Source of the DNA: Streptomyces canus 299MFChir4.1 | GTDB taxonomy: Bacteria; Actinomycetota; Actinomycetes; Streptomycetales; Streptomycetaceae | Direction: 5' to 3' | DNA length: 64,000 bases | Assembly: GCF_000383615.1 (NCBI RefSeq) | Contig: NZ_KB911588.1 | Location: 248,001 to 312,000, forward strand | Shown here: piece by piece, positions 53,131 to 60,629 of the stretch | Numbering within the stretch: the first letter of the stretch is position 1 | Layout: each line of letters starts with the position of its first letter | Notes under the pieces: generated by a model | What the model was told of the DNA's origin: nothing | Database searches by the model: none | Seen by the model: only the letters and a program-made list of their open reading frames with translations | Translations under genes and position numbers: made by a program

Positions 53131-54204
53131 ATGGGAGGCTCTGTTCATTGCGAGCCTGAAGTCGAGGAGAGTGAATCCTTGCGGTCCGACGCCAACATCG
53201 CGGGACCGATGACCGATCCGGTCCCCGGTCCCCGAACCGAGTCGATGGGGGAGGATGTTTCACGTGAAACACCGCCCCCGATGGACGACACTCCGATCGG
53301 TCGTGCTGCCCAACTGGCGGTAGAGGCTCTTGGTCGCGCCGGCGAGGGCCTGCCACGGCCCGAGCAGACCCGGATCATGGTCGTTGCCAACCAGAAGGGC
53401 GGGGTCGGCAAGACGACGACGACCGTCAATCTTGCTGCCTCGCTGGCTCTGCACGGCGGCCGTGTCCTGGTGGTCGACCTCGACCCCCAGGGCAACGCGT
53501 CCACCGCGCTGGGTATCGACCACCACGCCGAAGTCCCGTCCATCTATGACGTCCTGGTCGACAGCAGGCCGCTGTCCGAGGTCGTTCAGCCGGTCCCAGA
53601 TGTCGAAGGCCTCTTCTGCGCCCCCGCCACCATCGATCTCGCCGGTGCGGAGATCGAGCTGGTGTCCCTGGTGGCACGTGAGAGCCGTCTGCAGCGCGCC
53701 ATCCAGGCGTACGAGCAGCCCTTGGACTACATCCTCATCGACTGTCCGCCCTCGCTCGGCCTGCTGACGGTCAACGCGCTCGTGGCCGGTGCGGAGGTCC
53801 TCATCCCGATCCAGTGCGAGTACTACGCGCTGGAGGGCCTGGGACAGCTGCTGCGCAACGTCGATCTGGTGCGGGGCCACCTCAACCCCACCTTGCACGT
53901 ATCGACCATCCTGCTCACCATGTACGACGGCCGGACGCGCCTCGCGTCCCAGGTCGCGGACGAGGTGCGCACCCACTTCGGCGAGGAGGTGCTGCGGACG
54001 AGCATTCCCCGCTCGGTCCGTATCTCCGAGGCGCCGAGTTATGGACAGACGGTGCTGACCTACGATCCAGGATCAAGCGGCGCCCTGTCCTACCTTGAGG
54101 CAGCGCGAGAGATCGCGCTGAAGGGCGTCGGCGTCAGCTATGACCCGACGCAGGCGCACATCGGCGCACAGAGCAATCCGAACATGGTGGAGGGGATCCA
54201 GTGA
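53131..54204 (+). CDS. parA: Chromosome partitioning ATPase ParA
   Basis: A 357-residue Walker-type ATPase. An acidic N-terminal extension of about 75 residues precedes the deviant Walker A ANQKGGVGKTTTTVNLA, then VVDLDPQGNAS, DYILIDCPPSLG and the C-terminal helices. ParA organises ParB-parS complexes along sporogenic hyphae before septation. ATG at 53131 (MGGSVHCEPEVEESE) fits the Streptomyces proteins; the frame is open further upstream but crosses a parS site and DnaA boxes. A parS within the gene encodes V43-T47 (VSRET). The stop overlaps parB. Confidence 0.95.
   Translation: MGGSVHCEPEVEESESLRSDANIAGPMTDPVPGPRTESMGEDVSRETPPPMDDTPIGRAAQLAVEALGRAGEGLPRPEQTRIMVVANQKGGVGKTTTTVNLAASLALHGGRVLVVDLDPQGNASTALGIDHHAEVPSIYDVLVDSRPLSEVVQPVPDVEGLFCAPATIDLAGAEIELVSLVARESRLQRAIQAYEQPLDYILIDCPPSLGLLTVNALVAGAEVLIPIQCEYYALEGLGQLLRNVDLVRGHLNPTLHVSTILLTMYDGRTRLASQVADEVRTHFGEEVLRTSIPRSVRISEAPSYGQTVLTYDPGSSGALSYLEAAREIALKGVGVSYDPTQAHIGAQSNPNMVEGIQ
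53256..53271. promoter_or_regulatory. parS: parS site inside parA
   Basis: TGTTTCACGTGAAACA, perfect 16-base palindrome in the 5' part of parA. Confidence 0.92.
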
Positions 54205-55301
54205 GCGAGCGACGGAGGGGTTTGGGTCGTGGTCTCGGCGCACTGATCCCCGCTGCCCCGACGGAGAAAACGCCGACCCCGGCGGCGATGGGGGGCACTG
54301 GTTCCGCGTCTCCGGCATCCGTTCCGGTGCTGACGACCGATCGTGGCGTGGCCGCGGCGAAGGTGGCCACGCTGCCGCCTGTTTCACATGAAACCGAGAC
54401 GCCTTCGGTCAACGGTTATGCGGAGACGCCCGCGCCTCCCATGGGTGCCCACTTCGCGGAGCTCCCTCTCGACTCCATCACGCCGAACCCGCGCCAGCCG
54501 CGTGACGTCTTCGATGAGGACGCGCTGCAGGAGCTGGTCACCTCCATCCAGGAGGTCGGCCTCCTCCAGCCGGTCGTCGTACGCCAGGTCGGTCCCGCCC
54601 GCTACGAGCTCATCATGGGCGAGCGGCGATGGCGGGCCAGTCGTGAGGCCGGTCTGGACGCGATCCCTGCGATCGTGCGAGCCACCGATGACGACAAGCT
54701 TCTTCTGGACGCCCTCCTGGAGAACCTCCACCGTGCGCAGCTGAACCCGCTGGAAGAGGCAGCCGCCTACGACCAGTTGCTGAAGGACTTCAACTGCACG
54801 CACGACCAGCTGGCGGACCGCATCGGCCGGTCCCGTCCGCAGGTCTCCAACACCTTGCGTCTGCTGAAGTTGTCGCCGTCGGTACAGCGCCGGGTGGCCG
54901 CCGGAGTGCTCTCCGCCGGACACGCCCGTGCCCTGCTCTCTGTCGAGGACTCGGAGGAGCAGGACCGGCTGGCCCACCGGATCGTGGCCGAGGGCCTCTC
55001 GGTGCGTGCGGTCGAGGAGATCGTGACCCTCATGGGGTCGCGGCCGCAGACCGCCCAGCGCTCCAAGGGGCCGCGCGCCGGCGCCCGGGTCTCTCCGGCG
55101 CTGAGCGACCTCGCGACCCGTCTCTCGGACCGTTTCGAGACGCGAGTGAAGGTCGATCTGGGTCAGAAGAAGGGCAAGATCACCGTCGAGTTCGCCTCGA
55201 TGGAAGACCTCGAACGGATCCTCAGCTCCCTCGCCCCCGGTGAGGGACCGGTTCTGCAGAAGAGCCTGCTGGACGGCGAGGACGAAGAGGCAGAGGGCTG
55301 A
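54201..55301 (+). CDS. parB: Chromosome partitioning protein ParB
   Basis: A 366-residue CTPase and DNA-binding protein. N-terminal tail with a parS-like stretch, then the ParB domain (NPRQPRDVFDEDALQELVTSI, GERRWRAS, LLENLHRAQLNPLEEAAAY), the helix-turn-helix that reads parS (THDQLADRIGRSRPQVSNTLRL), and a C-terminal dimerisation domain (ITVEFASMEDLERIL). GTG at 54201 overlaps the parA stop (GTGA). It acts on the parS sites listed here. Confidence 0.97.
   Translation: MSERRRGLGRGLGALIPAAPTEKTPTPAAMGGTGSASPASVPVLTTDRGVAAAKVATLPPVSHETETPSVNGYAETPAPPMGAHFAELPLDSITPNPRQPRDVFDEDALQELVTSIQEVGLLQPVVVRQVGPARYELIMGERRWRASREAGLDAIPAIVRATDDDKLLLDALLENLHRAQLNPLEEAAAYDQLLKDFNCTHDQLADRIGRSRPQVSNTLRLLKLSPSVQRRVAAGVLSAGHARALLSVEDSEEQDRLAHRIVAEGLSVRAVEEIVTLMGSRPQTAQRSKGPRAGARVSPALSDLATRLSDRFETRVKVDLGQKKGKITVEFASMEDLERILSSLAPGEGPVLQKSLLDGEDEEAEG
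54381..54394. promoter_or_regulatory. Degenerate parS site inside parB
   Basis: GTTTCACATGAAAC differs from consensus by one base in the centre, breaking the palindrome. It encodes V61-S-H-E-T65 of ParB. Confidence 0.55.
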
Positions 55302-55341
55302 GCCAGGGTCGCCAGGGTGACAGCGTCCAGGCGAGGATGGA

Positions 55342-55388
55342 GAGCGGGTCGTGTCCGGTGTGCCCCGGAGCACGGCCCGCTCTTTGCT
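55342..55388 (+). terminator. Terminator of parAB
   Basis: GAGCGGGTCGTG and CACGGCCCGCTC form a 12-base stem (one wobble) followed by TTTGC, 41 bases past the parB stop. Confidence 0.75.
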
Positions 55389-55480
55389 TTCAGGCGGTAT
55401 CGATGGAATCGCTGGGTGGATACGATGCGACTGGGTGCGGCACATCCACCCGGCAGTACCTCTGAGGGGAGGCAGGGGCC

Positions 55481-55738
55481 ATGCGAACGATGAGCCGAAG
55501 CGGACTGGTGAGCGCGGGCCTGGGACTGGGGGCGGTCGGCGGATTCGTCGGTAGCCTGCTCAGGGAACGGAGCGCTCTGACGGCCGCCCGCGATGCTGCG
55601 GGCGAAGGAAGCGAGGAACAGCCTTCATGGGGCGTCGGCTCGTACCGCTCACGCTGGACAACCTTCCGGACCTTCCCCAGCGTTGCCGCTCGTGCGTCTT
55701 CTGGGAGTTGGACCCCGTCAGCGGAGAAGCCGCGGTAA
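55481..55738 (+). CDS. Possible small membrane protein (hypothetical)
   Basis: An 85-residue frame from ATG at 55481 with a good GGGGAGG upstream and strong third-position GC over its first 48 codons. It contains a hydrophobic Gly-rich segment (SAGLGLGAVGGFVGSLL). The last 37 codons overlap the GNAT gene in another frame and look like shadow, so the real end may differ, or the frame may be a leader for the acetyltransferase. No family recognised. Confidence 0.45.
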   Translation: MRTMSRSGLVSAGLGLGAVGGFVGSLLRERSALTAARDAAGEGSEEQPSWGVGSYRSRWTTFRTFPSVAARASSGSWTPSAEKPR

Positions 55739-56244
55739 AAGCGGGAACAGCCGCTCTGGAGAAGGAAGCCTGGATCTCTGCCGTCCTGCTGGACTGGGGA
55801 TCGTGCGGCCGGATCGTCTACGTCGACGACGTGCCGGTCGGTTTCGTCCTCTACGCCCCTCCCGCGTATGTTCCCCGCTCGACGGCGTTCCCCACGAGCC
55901 CTGTCTCTCCGGACGCCGTCCAGTTGATGACGTCATTCATCATGCCGGGTTATCAGGGGCAGGGTCTGGGCCGCGTGATGGTGCAGACAGTTGCCAAGGA
56001 CCTGCTGCGGCGGGGCTTCAAGGCCATCGAGGCCTTCGGCGACGCCCGCTGGAAAGAGCCCGCCTGTCTGCTTCCCGCAGACCATCTCCTCGCCGTGGGC
56101 TTCAAGACGGTCAGGCCCCACCCCACGTACCCGAGGCTGAGGCTGGAGCTGCGCAGCACGCTCTCCTGGAAGGAAGACGTGGAGATGGCACTGGACCGGC
56201 TTCTGGGAGCGGTACAGAAGGAACCAGCGTTGCGCCCTCTGTAA
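55627..56244 (+). CDS. GNAT family N-acetyltransferase
   Basis: A 205-residue acetyltransferase. A Cys-bearing N terminus (LPQRCRSCVFWELD) precedes the GNAT core with acetyl-CoA motif MPGYQGQGLGRVMVQTVAKDLL. A C-terminal part follows with KPRP-like HPTYPRLRLEL. The gene is conserved between parB and trx genes in Streptomyces (by memory). ATG at 55627 has GAGG upstream. Substrate unknown. Confidence 0.88.
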   Translation: MGRRLVPLTLDNLPDLPQRCRSCVFWELDPVSGEAAVKAGTAALEKEAWISAVLLDWGSCGRIVYVDDVPVGFVLYAPPAYVPRSTAFPTSPVSPDAVQLMTSFIMPGYQGQGLGRVMVQTVAKDLLRRGFKAIEAFGDARWKEPACLLPADHLLAVGFKTVRPHPTYPRLRLELRSTLSWKEDVEMALDRLLGAVQKEPALRPL

Positions 56245-56246
56245 CG

Positions 56247-56280
56247 CGATGGGGCCGGCCCTTTCGGACCGGCCCCATCG
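56247..56280. terminator. Terminator between convergent GNAT and trxA genes
   Basis: CGATGGGGCCGG and its complement form a 12-base perfect stem with a 10-base loop. It abuts the parS at 56281 and can serve both strands. Confidence 0.8.
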
Positions 56281-56296
56281 TGTTTCACGTGAAACA
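56281..56296. promoter_or_regulatory. parS: parS site between terminator and trxA stop
   Basis: TGTTTCACGTGAAACA, perfect 16-base palindrome, placed exactly between the terminator and the trxA stop codon. Confidence 0.92.
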
Positions 56297-56629
56297 TCAC
56301 TCGGCGATGAAGTCCTCAAGGTCGCGGACGATCGCGGCCTTCGGCTTGGCACCGACGATGGTCTTGGCGACCTCGCCGCCCTGGTACACGTTCAGCGTCG
56401 GGATGGACATGACGCCGTACTTGGCGGCCGTACCCGGGTTCTCGTCGATGTTCAGCTTGACGACCTCGATCTTGTCGCCGTACTCGGCGGCGATCGCCTC
56501 AAGGGACGGAGCGATCTGACGGCACGGTCCGCACCAGGCGGCCCAGAAGTCCACCAGGACGGGCTTGTCGCTCTTCAGGACGTCCTGCTCGAAGGAATCG
56601 TCGGTCACATTCTTCAGGGTGCCGGCCAC
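56297..56629 (-). CDS. trxA: Thioredoxin
   Basis: A 110-residue thioredoxin with the active-site WCGPC in FWAAWCGPCRQIAP and the cis-Pro in MSIPTLNVYQGG. It keeps cytoplasmic protein thiols reduced. GTG at 56629 follows AAGGAG. It lies 44 bases after trxB on the same strand, the usual trxBA operon of Streptomyces, under SigR control in S. coelicolor. Confidence 0.97.
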   Translation of the reverse strand: MAGTLKNVTDDSFEQDVLKSDKPVLVDFWAAWCGPCRQIAPSLEAIAAEYGDKIEVVKLNIDENPGTAAKYGVMSIPTLNVYQGGEVAKTIVGAKPKAAIVRDLEDFIAE

Positions 56630-56673
56630 GGCGGGCTCCTTAACTGGGTTGGTGCGGTGGGGCGGGATGGGGG

Positions 56674-57642
56674 TCAGACAGCGGTCTTCTCGGGCTCGGC
56701 GTTCTCTGCGTCCGCGAGGGCGGCGAGGAAGCGCTCGGCGTCGAGAGCGGCCGAACAGCCGGTGCCGGCCGCGGTGATCGCCTGGCGGTACGTGTGGTCG
56801 ACCACGTCACCGGCGCCGAAGACACCGGTCAGGTTGGTACGGGTCGAAGGCGCCTCCACCTTCAGATAGCCCTCACCGTCCAGTTCGAGCTGGCCCTTGA
56901 AGAGCTCGGTGCGCGGGTCGTGGCCGATCGCGATGAACAGGCCGGTGACCGCCAGGTCCGAGATCTCGCCGGTCTTGAGGTTGCGCAGCTTCAGCCCCGA
57001 GAGCTTGGGGTCGCCCTGGATCTCGGCAACCTCGCTGTCCCACACGAACTTGATCTTCGGGTCGGCGAAGGCACGCTCCTGCATCGCCTTCGAGGCGCGC
57101 AGGGTGTCACGGCGGTGGACGATCGTCACGGACTTGGCGAAGCGGGAGAGGAAGGTCGCCTCCTCCATCGCGGTGTCACCGCCGCCGATCACGGCGATGT
57201 CCTGGTCCTTGAAGAAGAAGCCGTCACACGTGGCACACCACGAGACGCCGCGCCCGGAGAGGGCGTCCTCGTTGGGCAGGCCGAGCTTGCGGTGCTGCGA
57301 ACCGGTGGTGACGATCACAGCCTTCGCCTGGTGGACCGTCCCCGAGGTGTCGGTGACGGTCTTGATCTCACCGGTCAGGTCGACGCTGACGATGTCGTCC
57401 GGGACGAGCTCGGCACCGAAGCGCTCCGCTTGGGCGCGCATGTTGTCCATGAGCTCGGGGCCCATGATGCCGTCCTGGAAGCCAGGGAAGTTCTCCACCT
57501 CGGTGGTGTTCATCAGCGCGCCACCGGCGGTGACGGCGCCCTCGAACACCAGCGGCTTCAGCGACGCGCGCGCGGTGTAGAGCGCCGCCGTGTAGCCGGC
57601 GGGCCCGGAGCCGATGATGATCACGTTTCGGACGTCGCTCAC
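56674..57642 (-). CDS. trxB: Thioredoxin reductase
   Basis: A 322-residue FAD enzyme reducing thioredoxin with NADPH. FAD motif IIIGSGPAGYTAALY, redox CxxC in SWCATCDGFFF, NADPH motif VIGGGDTAMEEA, and C-terminal FAD contact GVFGAGDVVDHTYRQA. GTG at 57642 has GAGGAA upstream. It leads the trxBA pair; a SigR-type promoter was not pinned down. Confidence 0.97.
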   Translation of the reverse strand: MSDVRNVIIIGSGPAGYTAALYTARASLKPLVFEGAVTAGGALMNTTEVENFPGFQDGIMGPELMDNMRAQAERFGAELVPDDIVSVDLTGEIKTVTDTSGTVHQAKAVIVTTGSQHRKLGLPNEDALSGRGVSWCATCDGFFFKDQDIAVIGGGDTAMEEATFLSRFAKSVTIVHRRDTLRASKAMQERAFADPKIKFVWDSEVAEIQGDPKLSGLKLRNLKTGEISDLAVTGLFIAIGHDPRTELFKGQLELDGEGYLKVEAPSTRTNLTGVFGAGDVVDHTYRQAITAAGTGCSAALDAERFLAALADAENAEPEKTAV

Positions 57643-57810
57643 GGCTTGGTTCCTCGTCTCTGGACTGCGTCGTCGGACCGGTGGAGCCCCTCGCGGGACT
57701 CTCACCCCACCCAACGGATCCTAAGGGGCGCGCATTCCCGGTGTGTCCGGGCACACGGAGAGGCCACACCGTACGCATTACCACGCAGGACGAAGACGAT
57801 GCGTGACCGC

Positions 57811-58707
57811 TCAGGAGCGCGCGTAGGACCGCTTCAGCAGAACCTTCGCGGCGCCCGTCGGTGCGTTCTTCACGCACGAGGTATCCACGATGTACGCGGT
57901 GATCCGGGTGCTGTCGGAGGGATCACGCAGCACGACCAGAAGCGCGTCCGTGCCTTCGTAGACGCCGTTCTTGGTGGCGAGCGGCGAGTCACTGGTGTGG
58001 ATGCCGTTCTGGATGCATCGGGGAACCTCCGGCGTCAGCAGGGTGCGGGGGTCCTCGGAGCCCGGGATGCTCGCCGCGCCCATGCTGGTGTGCGGAGCCT
58101 GAGACCCGCCGGTTGCACTCTGCTTGTCGGTGAGAAGGTCCGAGACCTGCTTCTCCAGTCCGCTCGCGGAGAAGGTGTCGGCGGGAGCAGTGACATGTCC
58201 GGTTGCCGCGCGGGTCGACTTGCCGTCGTCCAACGTCGAGAGCAGGACGGAGCCCAATCCCAGTGCGGCGACGGTGAAGACGGCCCCGAGGACGGCAACC
58301 TTGCGACGTCCATTCCTGCTGCGGTCCTTGCGGCCCGGGCCGGTGGTGGAAGTGCGAGCGTGTCCCGCCGGGCGGTCGGCGGTGGGCGATGTTTCACGTG
58401 AAACATGCGCGCTCTCGATCGGCTCCGGTGCGTTCACGGTCTCGGGAGCAGTTGCCTGGAGGAGAGCCTCCGCGGCGAGGGCGGCGTCGATCCTGCCGGC
58501 GACATCGGCGGGCATGCGAGGCGGGCCCGGTAGCGTGCCGAGCAGGCCACGGATCTGCTCCAGCGACGCGTGAACGTCCGTGCAGAGGTCGCACTCGTCC
58601 AGATGCCGCCGTACGTCCGCGGTCCTGGAGGGGGGCAGGACGCCTTCGGTGAGGTCGGAGATCTCCGCGACGTCCGGGTGCCCGGCTGTGTCCGTCGTGG
58701 AAGTCAC
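57811..58707 (-). CDS. Anti-sigma factor with zinc-binding ZAS motif
   Basis: A 298-residue membrane protein partnered with SigM. The N-terminal cytoplasmic domain has the ZAS signature HLDECDLC (His-x3-Cys-x2-Cys). A disordered linker follows, in which a parS site encodes V102-T106 (VSRET). Then come a transmembrane helix (KVAVLGAVFTVAALGLGSVLLS) and a roughly 130-residue external domain. GTG at 58707 overlaps the sigM stop (GTGA). It probably holds SigM inactive until an envelope or redox signal arrives. Confidence 0.9.
   Translation of the reverse strand: MTSTTDTAGHPDVAEISDLTEGVLPPSRTADVRRHLDECDLCTDVHASLEQIRGLLGTLPGPPRMPADVAGRIDAALAAEALLQATAPETVNAPEPIESAHVSRETSPTADRPAGHARTSTTGPGRKDRSRNGRRKVAVLGAVFTVAALGLGSVLLSTLDDGKSTRAATGHVTAPADTFSASGLEKQVSDLLTDKQSATGGSQAPHTSMGAASIPGSEDPRTLLTPEVPRCIQNGIHTSDSPLATKNGVYEGTDALLVVLRDPSDSTRITAYIVDTSCVKNAPTGAAKVLLKRSYARS
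58390..58405. promoter_or_regulatory. parS: parS site inside anti-sigma factor gene
   Basis: TGTTTCACGTGAAACA, perfect palindrome within the anti-sigma coding sequence, about 12 kb from oriC. Confidence 0.92.
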
Positions 58708-59429
58708 GCTCGCCCACCTCCGCCCTTCACTGCAGCTGAATCGCTTGATCCTGAATCCGGCGGGCCTTGTGACGGAGGTCCCGCTGCGGGTGGGACGGAT
58801 GTCCCCTGAGTCCGGTTCCGTCCAACGCCCCCTTCTCTGCCGTCTCCGGCGTTTTCCGGCCGCAGATGAGTGAGAAGGGGGAGCAGTCTGGCTCTGCCTC
58901 GGGCGCAGCGGCTCTTCACCGTCCCTGTCGGCACGTCGAGGATGCGGGCGGCTTCGGCAACGGGATAACCCTGCATGTCCACGAGGACGAGGGCGGCGCG
59001 CTGGTCGGGCGGGATCGTGCCGAGGGCCTCCAGAAGCTGGCGGTGGAGGTCGTTGCGCTCCGCGGGCGCCGAGGCGGACTCGTGCGGCTCCAGGAGCTGC
59101 TCCAGGCGCTCGGTGTCGTCGACCGGAGACGTCTTGCGGGAGGCGGCCTTACGGGCACGGTCGAGGCAGGCGTTGACGGTGATCCGATGCAGCCACGTCG
59201 TGACGGCCGACTGGCCTCGGAAGGTATGGGCGGCCCGGTAGGCGGAGACGAGGGCGTCCTGGACGGCGTCAGCGGCTTCCTCGCGATCCCCCAGCGTCCG
59301 CAGGGCCACCGCCCAGAGCCGATCCCGATGCCGCCGCACGAGCTCGCCGAAGGCGTCGGGGTCGCCCTCGACATGACGGGTGAGAAGATGCTCGTCGCTT
59401 GCATCGCCGTATCCGGCGCCCTCTGCCAT
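58704..59429 (-). CDS. sigM: ECF-family RNA polymerase sigma factor SigM
   Basis: A 241-residue ECF sigma factor. Sigma2: DPDAFGELVRRHRDRLWAVALRTLGDREEAADAVQDALVSAYR. Sigma4: IPPDQRAALVLVDMQGYPVAEAARILDVPTGTVKSR. The C-terminal 45 residues are a disordered Gly/Pro/Ser tail. ATG at 59429 has GGGAGGGG 5 bases upstream. Its cognate anti-sigma gene is coupled downstream. Its promoter must lie in the inserted stretch to the right. Confidence 0.93.
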   Translation of the reverse strand: MAEGAGYGDASDEHLLTRHVEGDPDAFGELVRRHRDRLWAVALRTLGDREEAADAVQDALVSAYRAAHTFRGQSAVTTWLHRITVNACLDRARKAASRKTSPVDDTERLEQLLEPHESASAPAERNDLHRQLLEALGTIPPDQRAALVLVDMQGYPVAEAARILDVPTGTVKSRCARGRARLLPLLTHLRPENAGDGREGGVGRNRTQGTSVPPAAGPPSQGPPDSGSSDSAAVKGGGGRA

Positions 59430-59440
59430 AAGCCCCTCCC

Positions 59441-59629
59441 GTGGGCAACTCTACGTACTCGCCTCCGAGGACGCGACACTTCAGCAGCGGTTACAACGGC
59501 GCATGCGACGCCATCAAGGCATACCAGGAGATTGAGTACGCCTACCAGCTCAAGAACACCTATAACGAGAACGCGTCGGCTTGGTTCCTGACTTACACGC
59601 CGAGTGACTGCTACCGGTTCGGCAGCTGA
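59441..59629 (+). CDS. Orphan 62-residue ORF, probable 3' remnant of a larger gene
   Basis: The frame begins at GTG 59441, 12 bases from the sigM start, with no ribosome site and no room for a promoter. The residues look like real protein: CDAIKAYQEIEYAYQLKNTY, then NENASAWFLTYTPSDCYRFGS, rich in Tyr, Asn and Cys. The composition is less GC-biased than neighbours. A strong intrinsic terminator follows 28 bases after the stop. This suggests the tail end of a lost gene rather than an expressed peptide. No family recognised. Confidence 0.5.
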   Translation: MGNSTYSPPRTRHFSSGYNGACDAIKAYQEIEYAYQLKNTYNENASAWFLTYTPSDCYRFGS

Positions 59630-59657
59630 CCGTGATCTCTTGGTGAACGGTTGACAT

Positions 59658-59695
59658 CAGAGTGCCCTGCACGCGCAGGGCACTCTGGCTTTTTC
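59658..59695 (+). terminator. Strong intrinsic terminator after orphan ORF
   Basis: CAGAGTGCCCTGC and its complement form a 13-base perfect stem with a 4-base loop, followed by GCTTTTTCTCC. A textbook terminator on the plus strand. Confidence 0.92.
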
Positions 59696-59735
59696 TCCAG
59701 GACCGATTCTGAAAACTTTGGGATGGAATGCCGAA

Positions 59736-60438
59736 ATGCTTAGGTTTGGCGTGCGGACGGCCGCTGCACTCGGGGTTGCTCTGTGCGTATCGTGCTCATC
59801 GGGGCATCAGGATTCCCCGGAAGTAGATGGTCCCAGTGGTCGTTCCTCCGTTGCGCCAAGGACCGAACGGCAATAGTCGTCGCTACGGAGTTGTGGACCA
59901 GGGCATCGCAGCGGAATACGGATACCGCGATCCACCTCACGAGAGTGCGACTCAGCCCGCCCCTGCACCGAATGCAGCGCAGAAGGAGCTGCTCTTCGGA
60001 TCGGACGGGGCGAAGGACGGCTGTATGGCGGAGGCGGACGCGACGCTCCGCTCAGGAGACCTTCCAGCACAGGGAGTGGAAGCCGCTCGGACGATAGATT
60101 TGACCTCCTTCAAGGAGTCCCAGACCAGCGCAGACGTCAAGCAGGCCTTCGCCGAGTGGTCGGAATGCATGTCCGAGAAGGGCTATGAGTACGCGTCACC
60201 GTTGGAGTCCGCCGGCGACAAGTGGTTCGCCGAGACCTCTGCTACGGCGGAGGAGGAGCGGGTGGCTCAAGCGGACGTGTCGTGCAAGAACAAGGTTGAC
60301 CTGGTAGATCGCTGGCACAAGGCGGAGTCGAAGATCCAACAAGGCATGATCGACCGACACGCCAAGGAGCTCGAAAGACTCAGGACCTTTCAGGACGGCC
60401 TGGTGAAGAGGTCACGCGACATCTTGCAGAAGGAATGA
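59736..60438 (+). pseudogene. Lipoprotein gene interrupted by a frameshift
   Basis: From ATG 59736 the frame reads a classic lipoprotein signal: MLRFGVRTAAALGVALCVSC, with lipobox Cys at residue 20 followed by SSGHQDSPEVDG. It stops at TAG 59874. The downstream frame (open from 59827) carries the body: QGIAAEYGYRDPP, GAKDGCMAEADATL, VKQAFAEWSECMSEKGYEYASP, and a helical charged C terminus to 60438. The two frames differ by one base, so an indel between 59827 and 59873 would join them into about 234 residues. It may be a true pseudogene or a sequencing error. Family not recognised; such Cys-containing helical lipoproteins are common in Streptomyces. Confidence 0.65.
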
Positions 60439-60585
60439 AAGCAGGTCCCCGGCACGGCCCGGCATTCTCACGTCATGTCCAAGTTGCGATCTCCTCGATC
60501 CGCAGTCGGCATGAGGAGATCGGGCCGGTCAGGAGCCTTTGAGTCCAATACAGACCGAGTGTGCAAACGGGGCAAATCGCCAGAA

Positions 60586-60609
60586 CGCCGGGGCCGTGGG
60601 GCCCCGGCG
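60586..60609 (-). terminator. Terminator hairpin of the pseudokinase gene
   Basis: CGCCGGGGCC and GGCCCCGGCG form a 10-base perfect stem with a 4-base loop, 20 bases past the pseudokinase stop on the minus strand. Confidence 0.65.
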
Positions 60610-60629
60610 CGTCGCGAGCCGGGTCTCAG

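Noticed and set aside
57368..57877. 169-codon ORF in the trxB/anti-sigma gap
   Set aside because: It is a shadow of trxB in another frame with no recognisable sequence.
59783..60097. 104-codon ORF starting MRIVLIGASG
   Set aside because: The start mimics a Rossmann motif by chance; the rest is Arg/Ser-rich shadow of the frameshifted lipoprotein.
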